Shown in pieces: positions 1 through 11,288 of a stretch of DNA of 64,000 nucleotides (position 1 is its first letter; the number at the start of each line of letters is the position of its first letter). Origin of the DNA: Eimeria necatrix. Lineage: Eukaryota > Apicomplexa > Conoidasida > Eucoccidiorida > Eimeriidae. A model generated the notes under the pieces. It searched no databases and was not told where the DNA came from. It saw nothing but the letters and a program-made list of their open reading frames with translations. The stretch is taken from positions 1 to 64,000 of the forward strand of contig NW_013654618.1 in assembly GCF_000499385.1 (NCBI RefSeq), given 5' to 3'. Made by a program: the position numbers and the translations under genes.

Positions 1-367
1 AAGTTCATTCTAGGCACGCAGCAGCAAAATGCGCGCCTCGAAAGCTTCAGACAAACGTAAACTCTGCGATATATCGCTCATTAACTGTTGCAATTTGATT
101 GCAACAAACATCGCAGTCCCGCTAGTTTGCCAGTATGGCAGTGAGGCCAGCAGTCTGCAGAACAGCGAAGTTCCCGGCCCAAGTTTGGCGATGCGGCAGC
201 TGAAGTCACTAGGCGTTTCTGCATATTTGCACGCTGCGCTTTACAGAGTGACGCCCCGGCGTCAGCTGCACGAATTCAGTGGTGTTGGGCTGGCTGCTCC
301 GCCGGCTGAAATGCTGCTCCTCACGACAGGAGCCACTGAAGAGCTAACAAAATAGAAAAGTCGCAAC
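1..367. other. Left edge, downstream of RAE1
   Basis: No gene can be supported. A plus-strand open frame covers 29-355, but its composition is unlike the neighbouring proteins and it shows no recognisable motif. It probably lies in the 3' flank of RAE1, whose stop codon is at 368-370 on the minus strand. Confidence 0.4.
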
Positions 368-3024
368 TCAGCGACGCTGGGTATTCTTTGGACGTGGGCG
401 GAGGTCCTCTTCTTTCATCTGCAAATAAAAACAACTTCAGTCAGTACAGGGCATACCTACTGCCCATACCAAAGTGGTAATGCACAATGCACGTCCTCGG
501 CATCCAAGCGGAAAAACAAATACGTGAAATTTGGAACATGCAAATCCTTACTGCGTGAATGTAAACGTGATGTCCTTTTGCCATCTCTTGCTGGTCTGGG
601 CCCTGAAGAAACAAAGAGAAGATTGCCCATAAAAACGTTGGTATGAAGAGACCCGCTGGGTCAACTTAGGAGCGAAAGGCCTCCAACACGATAATGGGAA
701 AAAAAGTAAAAATACTGTGACCTCTACCTTATTCCAGTCGTAAGACACGGCGTATGCGAGCGCTGTTGATGTGGGGTCATATTTCAAATCCGCTATCGGC
801 GCGCCCGCAGGTTCAAATGTCTTCAGCCTATAAAAACGTCAAGAAAGCAAGATGTCACGCAAACGCACATCGAGAAATAGATGACATGCTCAAGAAACAT
901 GCAGGGAGAGTCTGATGAACTTCTGAGCAAACCCGGACAAGGTACTGCTCTACGCTAGCTGCATGCATACTTCTGCCTCGAATCTTTGTCCCAGCAGACG
1001 ATAATGCCATCAGATCCCTGAAAATAACAGGTTCAGTCAAGGCGGTGCTATTTAGTGGCTAGTGTCCCTCGGCTTCTACGCCTTTTTGGCTATTTCATCT
1101 ATAAAAGTAAACCTGCTTTCTCAATAAACTGAGCTCGAGGGACGTACGCCAGTACTAAACGACTTGAGCTTGTTGAAGGAGATCGCATTTACAGAGTATA
1201 TTTGCAGTACTTGCTGTGGCCCGTCCTGCCGATGACACCGATAGCTAAATTCCATATTTCTGCAGTAATAAACGAGCCCAAACAGACTATCGCGCCTTCC
1301 TACTTAGCTCTGCGAGAGATGCAGCAGCCTGCTCATACGCTCAAGCAGCGCTCGCAAAAAGAGCGCAGCGCTAAAAATGGGATTTTTGCCCTTACTTATG
1401 CTCTTCTTTGATGTATACAATGCTGCATCTGCCTTCTACGCTTCCAATTGCAGCCCCTGGTGATTGTGAAGCATCGTCAGGGAAGAACGCAATAGATCGC
1501 GTTTGCATTTTCTGATATTGAGATCCAGCCTTAGTGAAGACCGGTATAGAAGCAGCAGCTGCAGCGCTCGGCGTTGTGACAGGAAAGGCTATCTGGTTCT
1601 GCTGGAAAAGAAGAGGAACATTTAAAATCAAACAGTCATGGAACGTGTCGCAAATCCCCAAGAAACAGTCGTGGAAAGCCGCCTTGCATATCTGCACAGA
1701 AAGGGAAACAAAGATCAGCCCATGCAAACCTTAAATAAAAGCCTCGAGGTATCACAGGCAGGCACGCAATTCTGTGGAAAACTCAACGCGAAAAAAATAC
1801 TACTTGTGTTGACGCGGAGATGCATGGGCGACTTATCTAAGCTTAGCAAGACCAAGCCACTGTGAAGCTGCAGGTTGGTAGCCAAGAACTACCCTGTTTG
1901 TCAGTGCGCCCCTCTTACGCACTTTCGCGCCAACATTCTGCTGCCAAACTGGGTTGGGCTGTTTGCCATCCCACATCTTCACAGCTCCGTCCCAACTTGC
2001 TGCGTCGTGGAAAAAGGACGCACACACGGAAAACAAAGAAAATATTGCATAATTCACTAAAAGTGGCCAAACCCCCGCAGCACAGACAATTCTTGCTTTG
2101 CATGGGCACGGAAAGGCTGCATCAAACTGCATCAGGCAAAAGCAGCCGAAAATAACAGCTACGAAGGCCGCAACACAGAAGATATAAATTGTTCTCCTCA
2201 TCGACTGCCATAGTGTTGTGGCTTACTGCTGATGACCAACTTGTACATAGGGTTCCATGCCACGAAATTAACAGGAGAATCATGCTGAGCAAAAATTTCA
2301 GAGGGAACAACCGTCACAACACTAAACCAAACAGCAACAGATACATGCTGCTTCGATACACGCTATAAGCGCCGTTCAAAGAGGCAAAATGCAGCTGCCG
2401 GGAAGCCAAAACAGTTCATCTCACCTGCCCGATGACCTGCCCTGTGGTCCGGCCGCTGATGAGGTCATACGCCTTCACCTGCTTGTCGCATCCCGCTGTA
2501 AGCAGCATCTGCGTTGTCTGACGAAAAGTCACAAGTACGCGCCACAAAGTGCAGCAAATAAAGGCTGGCCTGAACAGTGTCCTAAGACGCTCCTGCTTGT
2601 GGCATGGGGACTTACATCTCCAAAGCAACAAGAGAGAATAGGTGCCGTTTCTGTGAAGAGCGACTGCGGGTTCCCTTTGTAAACGCTTTGGCCACTGCTG
2701 CCGAAGGCCGCCGGCTGAGTTGTTATTTGCCAGACCCGGCAGGTTCGGTCCCACGAAGCGCAGGCCAGTGCCTGCCCATCACGAGACTGAAGCGCACAAC
2801 AAACTGTCGCCGCAGATGGACATCAAAGCAGCAGCTGAACACAGCGCTGTGGGCCGCTCACGCACCGCGAAGTTGCTCAGCCTACACTGACGCAGAGAGC
2901 TAACAACACCTACCCATGCCAGCTGCGACACTGAGTCCGACGGTCCATTGGGAAGTTCAGTTGAATTTTGCTTAGAATAGTAGTTGGCCGATTCCGTAGT
3001 GGAACGAGTGAAGCCAAATGACAT
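368..3024 (-). CDS. RAE1: mRNA export factor RAE1/GLE2 (WD40 nucleoporin)
   Basis: Eleven exons give 388 aa, close to the family length (~350-370). In transcript order: 3024-2914, 2786-2616, 2517-2425, 2284-2227, 1999-1923, 1691-1396, 1259-1148, 1017-971, 827-728, 602-552, 418-368. Every junction keeps phase. RAE1 hallmarks are seen in order: the N-terminal blade SDSVSQLAW, WD repeats with ACASWDRTCRVWQI, LTAGCDKQVKAYDL and STSWDGAVKMWDG, then KMQTRSIAFFPDD, GSVEGRCSIVYI, the signature SYRCHR followed by YSVNAISF, GSDGIIVCWDKDSRQK and YAVSYDWNKG, and a short basic tail. The family forms a seven-bladed propeller that binds the GLEBS motif of NUP98 at the nuclear pore and acts in mRNA export and spindle function. 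SDE2 is divergent across a 1-kb gap. The family call is secure; the boundary of the 1396-1691 exon is the least certain. Confidence 0.93.
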
Positions 3025-4058
3025 TTTCCTGCTGCCCAGATTGAGCTTCCAAAAGCTTCAAACGCAGTTCCGAAATCCCGGGGGAGACAAGTACAATATT
3101 ATGTGCGCTTATTTTCGTCACCTCCCGTCCAATTCAGGCGATCCCGGTGCCTCATTAAACCAGCCTTGCAATCTCGCGCTCGTCATGCAACTCTTGTGCT
3201 TGATTTTTGTTGTTCTTTCGCTCTTTGCAACTTGCTGTGGCAGGCAAGGCTAGTGAATGGAGCGCCGACACTCTTCGGCAAGCCCCAAGACGGGACGATT
3301 TGGTCACTGGACTTTCGCCCAGGCTGCGCCAATTGGGGGCAGTATCCTTTGGCGGAAAAATTGTGGGGTCCTTTCTTTCCCCTCCAAAGCTGCCTGAAGC
3401 GCTCGTGGGGTCTCTGTGAATGATGGCCGCTCTGAATGCACGCTGTAAGCCAATTGCGCTGCAAATGCGGTCGGCGACGGCTACACAAACATAGAGGCTG
3501 TCCTTCCTCTTCGCACACTGTTTACTCCTGGAGGCTCAAGAACCCTCTTATGATACACTTCATAGACACTCGTACCTATCCATACAGTTGCTGGCGTCAG
3601 GCAGTCCAAAGACGGTGGCTCCTGCGCGCGGGAAGCCACGCCCTGCCTTCTCCAAAGCACAACCCGGAGGTCACAGTTAACTATGAATTGCAACGGGGGA
3701 AAGGATGGATAAGGCAATTTAAAACTTATAGACAGGGTGCCGCGCTGCCCTAAACTGACCCGCCATTGAAGGGACTGATTCATTGGGGGGCCCGCTGCTG
3801 CATGCGCTTCTCTTCAGCCTCCTCCACAAAGTATCTGATGACGTCCACCAGTTCATCCAACGCGACTTCCTTTGCGCATACACAGCTACATTTATATAGT
3901 CTGGCTTTTTGCAGATACTCCACTTGGAGCCAAAGGGCGTGGCTGCATTTCGGCAAGCACTGAAGTCAGCTCCTGTAACCCTGCATTCTCTGCAGGGTCG
4001 CAGTGACTGTCGCGAGTATTTGTAGTGAAGCCTTATTATTGAGTGAAAAAGGGTAGAA
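3025..4058. other. Intergenic region between divergent RAE1 and SDE2
   Basis: Presumed to hold the promoters of RAE1 (leftward) and SDE2 (rightward). Several ORFs of 65-134 codons occur on both strands, but none has recognisable motifs, apart from the tentative exon listed at 3780-3869. Confidence 0.5.
3780..3869 (-). CDS. Possible terminal exon of a small unidentified minus-strand gene
   Basis: After an acceptor at 3870-3872, the minus strand reads EVALDELVDVIRYFVEEAEE and further charged residues to a TGA at 3780. This is a strongly amphipathic, helix-like segment. A second protein-like stretch (GLQELTSVLAEMQPRPLAPS) lies at about 3915-3990 in a compatible phase. Joining the two would need a 49-nt intron, shorter than the others in this window, and no 5' exon with an ATG was found short of the SDE2 coding region. 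It may be coding, or it may be chance. Confidence 0.2.
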   Translation of the reverse strand, partial: EVALDELVDVIRYFVEEAEEKRMQQRAPQ

Positions 4059-6633
4059 ATGGCTTCGCTCGCGGTGCTGCGGCCTGATGCTGCCCCCTTC
4101 GGGGCCGAAAGTCCTTCTAGCATTCTGAAGGTTCAGCCGAATCAAACCACTTCCCTTCATTCGGTGGCAGTGGCAAGTAACGGACGCCGCAGTGTCACCT
4201 TCCTTGTAAATTTACCATGGGGGAGCACTTCTGTTGTGTCCCTTCCCCTGGAAGATCTTCCGCTTCTTACTGACGAAGAGGCGAAGTGCGTGTGCTGCAC
4301 AAGTCCAGAAACAGCTTCAGCAGGTAGACTAGCTTCATCTCCTGTCACTGAGGGCTCAGCTACGGGACTTTTTGTTCCGGGATACTTCATCTTCTCCTTG
4401 GCAGCAGCACGCGCTGGATTCCCGGCAGAAGTGGCGGCTGCCAAGCTACGCGTGGTGCTACAGCAGAGGGAGGTACATCCGAATACGTGCCTCCCGCTAG
4501 AAAAAGTTGTTGGCACCGAAGCAGCATACAGAATAGCGGCAGACTGGGGCGGTCAGGAGAGATCGGAAGCGAAATCAGAAACAGAACATGGCTCGCCTCT
4601 TTGTTCGCTCTGGTTACTCTTGAGACTGCCGGGAGGAAAGGGTGGTTTTGGTGCGTTACTGAAGAAACACCGAAAGAAAAAACGAGCAAATTTCTCGATT
4701 GATGCTTGCAGGTAAGTTTTGTGTTAAGCCACGCAAAAGTGGCTGACTGTTTCGTGTCGGGTGCGTGGGCTAGCCTTCACAAGCTTTCACATCTACGGGT
4801 TACAGTAGTTTTACCGAGCCCTTGTTCATGAGATATATGCATTAGTTTGCTTGCTTCGCCGATGTTTTTTGTAGAGACTTAACAGGGAGAAGAATTCGAC
4901 AGGCCCAAGTGGTCACTCGTATTAAAGAATGGATGGAGAAGAAGAGGAAGGAAGATGCGTTGGTTGCCGCACTGACGCACGGAGCACCAGAAAATAAGGA
5001 GCCGGTAGGTTACTGCAAAGGCTGTAGAACCCTGGTTAGAGCGCAATTCTCCTCAAACTTTGTCATTGTATCATTGCAGGATGAGCATACATGGCATATG
5101 TCAGCGCTGCGCCCTTCCTGCGTGACTTGCCTCCATTTCATTTGCAGGAAACAAAGCCTGCTGTTTCTGTAGACCCCGCTTTTATATCCGAACAGTTAGC
5201 CCAGGTTTCCGAGATGCCCTCAGTTGTTGCTCAGGGCCTTAAACAGCAAACAGCATTGCGGTATGGCTACGCGGCTGCCCGAGTCGCTCTGCACTCGCTC
5301 TAGACTTTTCATTGTCTTCCGTACCAGTGGTTAGTTGGCTGGTTGAGCTTCCACTTCCCATTACCATGCGTAACATTCGGTATTTATGGGTTTTCTTTTA
5401 TTTGCTTAGTTTTTGGCATCTTCTTGCTGATGCTGAACGTGCCTGCAGAAGGCAAATGGAAGCGGAGCAGCGCAATCGGGCTGCGACGTCACAGAACCAT
5501 GCCGTGTTCTCCCAGCTTCGTGATGCTGTAGAGCTCGATAGCGAAGATGACCAGTGGTCCGACACTGATTCAGATGGAGAACCCAGCGAACTAGACAGCA
5601 GTGAGACTGGCAAGGGAGGTTCGTCTCCTCATAGTTCTAGTATTGATGCCGATTCAGCGAGTGGCCCAGCCACCGCTACGAACAACCCCCTGAACGAACG
5701 GGCAGCGGCTACGAGCAGTGGGAGAGCTTTCCCGAACACGTCAGGAACTGCAAGATATCAGTCAGGCTTTGGTGGCAGCATTAGGGAGAAGAGTGGTATA
5801 TCCTTGAGTCCCAAGCCTGATGCTCAGGCGACGGCGCTGATGCAGCAGTTGGAGCAGATGCGTCTCAAGAACTCAGCTGCACAGGAGGAAGAACGTCGGC
5901 GAAGGGCAGAAGCCGAGGCTGAAGCTGCCCGGGCAGCAGCTGCTGCGGAGAGGGCTGCGCAGGAGGAAGAAAGTCGGCGAAAGGCAGAAGCTGAGGCTGA
6001 AGCTGCCCGGATCGCAGCTGCTGCTGAAAGGGTGGTGAGAGAGGCGCAGCAGCTGGACGTGAGCCGCTTCAGCACCGCCGAGGAGCTTTTGAAGGCCGTA
6101 GATGCGGATGGTGCGTCTTTTTCACGCTTCCATCCTCCGATGTGCATGTTTGCTTTCTTGATTTTGTGGCAATGCTTTAGTTCAGTGTATTTAGTGCTAC
6201 CCTCGCCGACGCTCACAATAATCTAAGCTTCCTTGCTGGGCTTTTGCCATGTATGTTGATTCGAGCTGCTCCCGAGTCTAGTCTGAATGTAGCTTATTTC
6301 TCTGTGTAAACTTTTTTGCTTTTCCACAGTGGTTAAGGAGAAGCTCCGACAGCTGGGTTGGAAATGCGGTGGGAGGCCTGAGGAGAGGTGAGGCAGCTGC
6401 ATAACTGTGCTCATACGCTGAACAGTTGAAAACATTGTGGACCGTTTGTACTGGTTGCTTCTTTACCTTCTGGCGGATCGGTGTACAAGGTTATTTTCAC
6501 GTGGAGCCATTGCCAGCACTCTTGCCGGCTTCCCTTGTGCTTCAGGGCGGCTCGCCTTCTCAAGCTGAAGACAGTTGACCTTGCGAACGTCCCGAAGGCA
6601 CTGCTTGCAAGACCTCCAGCTCGGATGGCGTAA
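4059..6633 (+). CDS. SDE2: SDE2-like splicing/genome-maintenance factor with ubiquitin fold
   Basis: Six exons (4059-4711, 4875-5004, 5148-5260, 5449-6110, 6330-6387, 6546-6633) give 567 aa. Exon 1 encodes a ubiquitin-like N-terminus ending in the family's processing site LPGGKGGFGALL, followed by KKHRKKKRANFSIDACRDLT, the conserved block after cleavage. The middle is acidic and Ser-rich, then an Ala/Glu/Arg coiled coil made of two 26-residue repeats. The C-terminus (STAEELLKAV, LRQLGWKCGG, PEERAARLLKLK) is the SAP-like domain found in many SDE2 proteins. In fungi and animals Sde2 is cut after GG-K-GG by deubiquitinases; the Lys-ended fragment joins the spliceosome to promote excision of selected introns, and in animals it also works with PCNA. 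The uncut order shown here is precursor-like. All junction phases agree. Confidence 0.9.
5882..6037 (+). repeat. Two tandem 78-bp units coding an Ala/Glu/Arg coiled coil in SDE2
   Basis: Units at 5882-5959 and 5960-6037 differ at only a few positions. Each encodes 26 residues of the form Q-EEE-RR-AEAEAEAAR-AAAAER. The period is a multiple of three, so the frame is kept. The sequence predicts a continuous charged alpha-helix. Confidence 0.85.
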
Positions 6634-8090
6634 TGGGCGCCCCCGCTTTCTGGATATTTACTGTTTTTCCGTGTGGAGGAGGAATGCCGCCTGGTTATTC
6701 CCGGAAGGGTGACGTGACACTGCTCCAGTGCTGTGGTTGGTTTAAATTCTGCACCATCCGCTTCTATTATATTTATTCAGACAGCAGCTGATTTAATGAG
6801 TGTAGCGCGATCAGTCGGCTGCTGAACGAATTCTTGTTTCCTTGGCTTTTCATTAGCCCGTGGAGCTTACCACTGTTGTGGAACATGCGGAGACATATTC
6901 TCCACAGTAGCTGATGATGCGGCGAAGAGGTGTCGGCAGAACTAGCGGCCTGGACGCAGGCAATTGTACTTACGAGTTTGGCTAGTGTCAGTACCAGTGC
7001 TTCAACCGAAGCTGCTCTCATCTGGCCTCCGGTTATTTGAGGGAGGTGGCGGAGTTTGCTACGCAGTGTGCTACAGTTTCTGGCGTATTCTTGGGGCAGG
7101 CCACAATTATGGTGCGTGCTGTAACTTCGAAGAAGAAGTAGACACAAAATAACGAACCAATTGATCGACAAAGAAGGCAATGGGAGAACGGGTAGTTAAG
7201 CAGGGTTAGGTCTGCCAACGCAGTCACACGAACGAATACGGCGAGGTTACCGCGATCGGCTCGCAAAATTCCGGATAACCGCATTGAAATCGATCAAAAT
7301 AAGCCTACGATGTCTGCCTGCACAGTGGCCCCTGGCTCGAGTCCGAAGGCTTGCGCCTGTGATGACGGCTCGCAGGACTGTGTTTAGTAACTGTTTTTTC
7401 TAATAAATAGTAACTGTTTTTTAATAAATAAGGAGAAGAATCTTATTTAAAAGCGGGCCTTGATCCCTGCCTTGCCCTTTGTTACCGAAATGATAATGCT
7501 AGTCCTCGTGAGCGATGAGACCACGTGCTCTGTTCGCAAGCCAGTGGCCACCTTGCGTGCTCGAGGCGAGACGGCACTACGTGTCACCAAGTAGCTTTTA
7601 ATTCTGCTTGAACAAAAAGGAAATCCAATGTCATAGGGACTTGATCTACCTAAAGTCTCGTGGAGGCCCAGTCACTCGTTTGTGTCTTCATCCGGAAAGT
7701 CACGTGAGTCGCGAATGGGTCACTCTCGTCCTACAAAAGGCTGCTTCACACACCCTAAATGAGCCGCAGCACATTGACAGATTTCGAATGTGTGTGATCT
7801 TGTATGTTTGCTTAAATGAATGTTTTACTTTCCTCCGGCGACCTTAGCCGACACGGTCATTAGGTCATTCATTGCACGCGATGAGCTCAAGGCGTCTTTG
7901 TGAAGTGTATCTAGCTGCGAGCCACATGTTTGAGCAACCGGCCCATCATTTTTTCATGTGAAAGTGCAAGCGTGTGCCTGCAGAGTGAAACTCCAGATCC
8001 ACCGTCGGCTGGGAAACACTTACGCGGATATTTGTTGTTCTCAGACGGTTTGGTTTATGCGAAGGCGACCAAAACGGCACACTTCTCAAC
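6634..8090. other. Intergenic region; short direct repeat at 7385-7432
   Basis: No confident gene. A minus-strand ORF at 6773-7180 (135 codons, hydrophobic near the start, then STHHNCGLPQEYARNCS) is open but unrecognised. About 23 bp with the core GTAACTGTTTTTT and AATAAATA occur twice in tandem near 7385-7432, an AT-rich patch in otherwise balanced DNA. Confidence 0.35.
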
Positions 8091-9394
8091 ATGCCATCAA
8101 ATGAACCGTCGCTGCGGCAAGGACGGAGCCCCTCAGGGGCCTCCGTTGCTGCACTCGACTCAGCCAGTTTCTCGTGTCGTTCTGGAACTTTGCCGAGCAC
8201 ACTTGACTATCATGGTAGGAATGCTCTCCACCTTTAGTGTCTGAATTTGCTCACTGCTTGTGACTGTCATAGACAAGTCCTCCGTCTGTTCGGAATCGTG
8301 GCTCTCAGTTATTCGTGCAAGCATTGATCGTCTGATGCATAGCTATTAGCGGACTGGCGTTTCACTATTTGACTCGCAACGTTTGCAGTGTCTAGGAACA
8401 AATGTGTTCGGTTGTAGTATTCATGACTGTGCGTCCCATGCTATTGTGCTCAGTACAAAGACAATCGTCCCTCATGAGGCAGACGCCCTACGAAAGAAAA
8501 CTCACCGGCTTCTCTCCAGGAGATACAAAGATCCTTCTTGGTCAGAGTGACTTTCACGAAACTCTCAAGAGGCCAGGTAAGAGGACATGCGTCGGGGGCT
8601 TCTTAGGAAAAGTATTTAATCGGCGTATAACTGAGTTTAGGAGGGGAGTGAAATGTGAAAATTTTGCCGTAGCATGAAACTTCCCGGGAAAAATTTTTCT
8701 TGAACTCTACGCGTCGTATCGCTTTTTTTGCCTTTGTCGGTTTTTGCCTGCTTCTTTGCCTTTACTGTTGCTTTTAGCTGTTCGAAAGTTCGCATCAATC
8801 CGTCAGCCTGCTGCCGAAGCGGAACAGCAGCCGGAGCGCTCTGGCAGTTCAGGGCATGTGAACAAGACGTGGGACAAAATACGTAGCTGGAGTAAAAATA
8901 CGTTCAGCAGGGGCAAAAGCGGGGAATGCAGCGCCACAGATGGAGAGAAGAGTAGGGCTGGCGGATGCGAGCCAGATCAAAATGGACAAGGATCCGAACA
9001 AGGCAGGGGCACTGGCAGGTACGTTTTCTGACTTCCACGCTTCTGGCTATCTGGAGAGCTGTAGAATGTGATAGAGTGTGCGTGTTCCACGTGTAGGCAA
9101 CGAATCTCGACGCATCTGTACTCACATGCCTATAAGGCACTTCGGAGTCACTGCTTTTTAACTACAGTCTTCACACACATTTTCTCTGTGGTTGATGAAC
9201 TTACTTTATAGCATACCATAGATAGTGGCGGCGCTCCGCTATTTTACCTCTGTGTTTTCCTTGCTTTTGATTTGAAGGGATGCTTTGGGCTGTAGGAATG
9301 ACTCAACATGCTTACAGTGCTGTTTTGTGGCTTCAGCAGCACAGATGCTCAAGCTGTCAATTCTTGGAAACAGGATGAGGAAGTGCCTCGTTAG
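8091..9394 (+). CDS. Small protein sharing an exon module with the adjacent aquaporin
   Basis: Four exons (8091-8214, 8454-8576, 8778-9018, 9337-9394) give 181 aa with phases 1, 1, 2. Exon 2 is 123 nt, phase 1-1, and encodes QTPYERKLTGFSPGDTKILL followed by GQSDFHETLKR. Exon 2 of the downstream aquaporin has the same length and phases and reads QTPYQRMQSGFSRGDTAILL then GQRDFAATLNR. Exon 1 is Ser-rich in both genes. After exon 2 the two proteins diverge: this one continues into a hydrophilic basic tail (KTWDKIRSWSKNTFSRGKSG) and stops, with no membrane segments. The last acceptor is a CAGCAG tandem that could add or drop one codon. It is either a truncated aquaporin paralogue or an independent gene with a shared N-terminal module. 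I know no function for the module. Confidence 0.6.
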
Positions 9395-11288
9395 AAGGTT
9401 AGTGGGTCTGATGAAAAATTAAATGCAGAGGCTTTCCAGTTTCTGGCATTGCAGGACGTAACCTGCCTTCGTCTATCTTTCACTTTCTAGCTTAATTTGT
9501 GTGCCAGTTGCCTTTCTTTGGCGTATCCCCAGCGAAAGCATGAGCTTGATTCTTTTCTTGTAATGGTTGTGCTTCCTCAGTCAAGAGCAACTGACTGACT
9601 TCCGTGTTCTACATTGCAAGCGAGCCAAGGCTGCGCATTCCGGCTAGTCGCGCGCCGTGGCCGTTCCAGTGGAGAGTACTGCGCCGCAGCAATACAATAG
9701 CTGTGCATGCAAATATTTTTCTCAGCTCGCCTATTCCTCCGTAGTTCACTTCAATCATGCTTCAGATTAATTCTGACGTGGTAGCAGCGGTGCAAGCCGG
9801 CTAACGGGACTCAAAACAGTCACCACGAGCACTTACACACTCATTGATTTCTGACAGGCTCATCTACACTGTTGACGTACTTCAAGTAGTTTCCGCGAAG
9901 CTCGTGGAACGCGTTTTCAATATTGCAGTTGTTGATATATGTATTATTTGAGCATGAGCACACCAAACTGTCTAAATAGCAGAGGCCAGGCGAAAAATGC
10001 GTTTGCCGGTGTGGCACGCACAGTTTGGCAGCTGGCAAATTGCGCGCCTAGCGACCATTGTCAGGCCTGATTGCCTGAAACATTTCTCTCCACAAAACGT
10101 TGTGTTATGGAAACAGGACAATACTGCGTTGGGACGATGCGTGTTCATAGTGGTGTGTACCGAAATACACCCTGTGCGGGTAGCCTTGCACAAAAGCTGC
10201 ACTTTTTGAGGCTTGCTGGGCCGGTTTTCTACCATTAGTATCAAACGCTTGCACGAAAATATGTTTTACCCGTTGCTGCCGTATTTTAGACTTTATTGAG
10301 ATCATCTCTGAACTGCAGGTGAAGGCTAGTGCTCTGCGGCCCCACTGCAATGAACTGCATTGAAGGATTTGCATTTTAGATTGCAGGAGGCTACTCTGTG
10401 TAGAGCTAAGTGCTTCGGTGCGCCTTGAAGTGCAGAGGATACTAGGATAATTTTTTACAGCCACTACATGGAGGTCCAACTGAGTCAACGCGTAGTCTCC
10501 AGGCGGGTGGCCTGTGGTACGCAAAGGATATGGCGCGAGTGGCAGGGCTTGAGCCTTGATGAGACTGAGATTAGCTGCAAAATGGTTGTTACTCTCGTAG
10601 GTAGTTGTTGAATTATTTTTAGAGTTCATTACCCCTTAACCCTTAAACGCCAACGACCGCCCATGCTGTGGCGAACCGCTGCTCCCCTTGCACGCAACAC
10701 TTCAGAACGTGCATAAAATCGCAAGTTTAAGCAGAGACAAACGGGACCGTGATAATATTTAATAAGAGTTTTGTGGACATCTAATAATTTCAGTGGAAAT
10801 AGGGAAGAAGGAGCCAGTGAATCGACCCCCCGCTAGCTAACAAGTATGGAGCCAGCGGCGCGGCGGTGAATCAGTTGGCGACGGTTTCACCCAGCAGCAG
10901 CAAAGAATATGGGATAAAGCTCGACGTCACATCTGATCTTTACATGCATGAACTTATGAATAGTAGAGCAACACGACGGGAGTGCTCGCAGAGCTGGACA
11001 CAAAAGCTACCGAGGAAGTGACCACGAAGTGGTCCATTGTGCCTTTTCTTCGAAACCTCTTGGGGCTTATGGCTTGAGAGAATAATGTTTTTCTCTCTAC
11101 TTTGTCAAAAGTAATCTTGGGAGAGCTTATTTTAGAAGATCTGTTTCTAAGTGAGCCCAAATGCGCGCAGTTTTTCTCAGCTTGAACGCCCTACAAGAAT
11201 ACCTTGTGTAACTACCTATATATGCAGCTGTTGTGTGTGTCTCAGCGGGCTCGTTCGAGCTTCGTCACGAGCTGGCAGACAAGATACA
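9395..11288. other. Intergenic region upstream of the aquaporin gene
   Basis: No gene is supported. A 174-codon minus-strand ORF (10105-10629) is unbroken but shows no motif or exon structure. I looked for a decayed aquaporin pore domain downstream of the 8.1-9.4 kb gene and found no NPA-like block. Confidence 0.4.

Noticed and set aside
3719..4123. 134-codon minus-strand ORF overlapping the SDE2 start
   Set aside because: Cys/Arg/Trp-rich shadow-like sequence opposite SDE2; a different frame here looks more coding.
10105..10629. 174-codon minus-strand ORF
   Set aside because: Long but featureless, with no exon structure or conserved-looking block; at this base composition such ORFs arise by chance.
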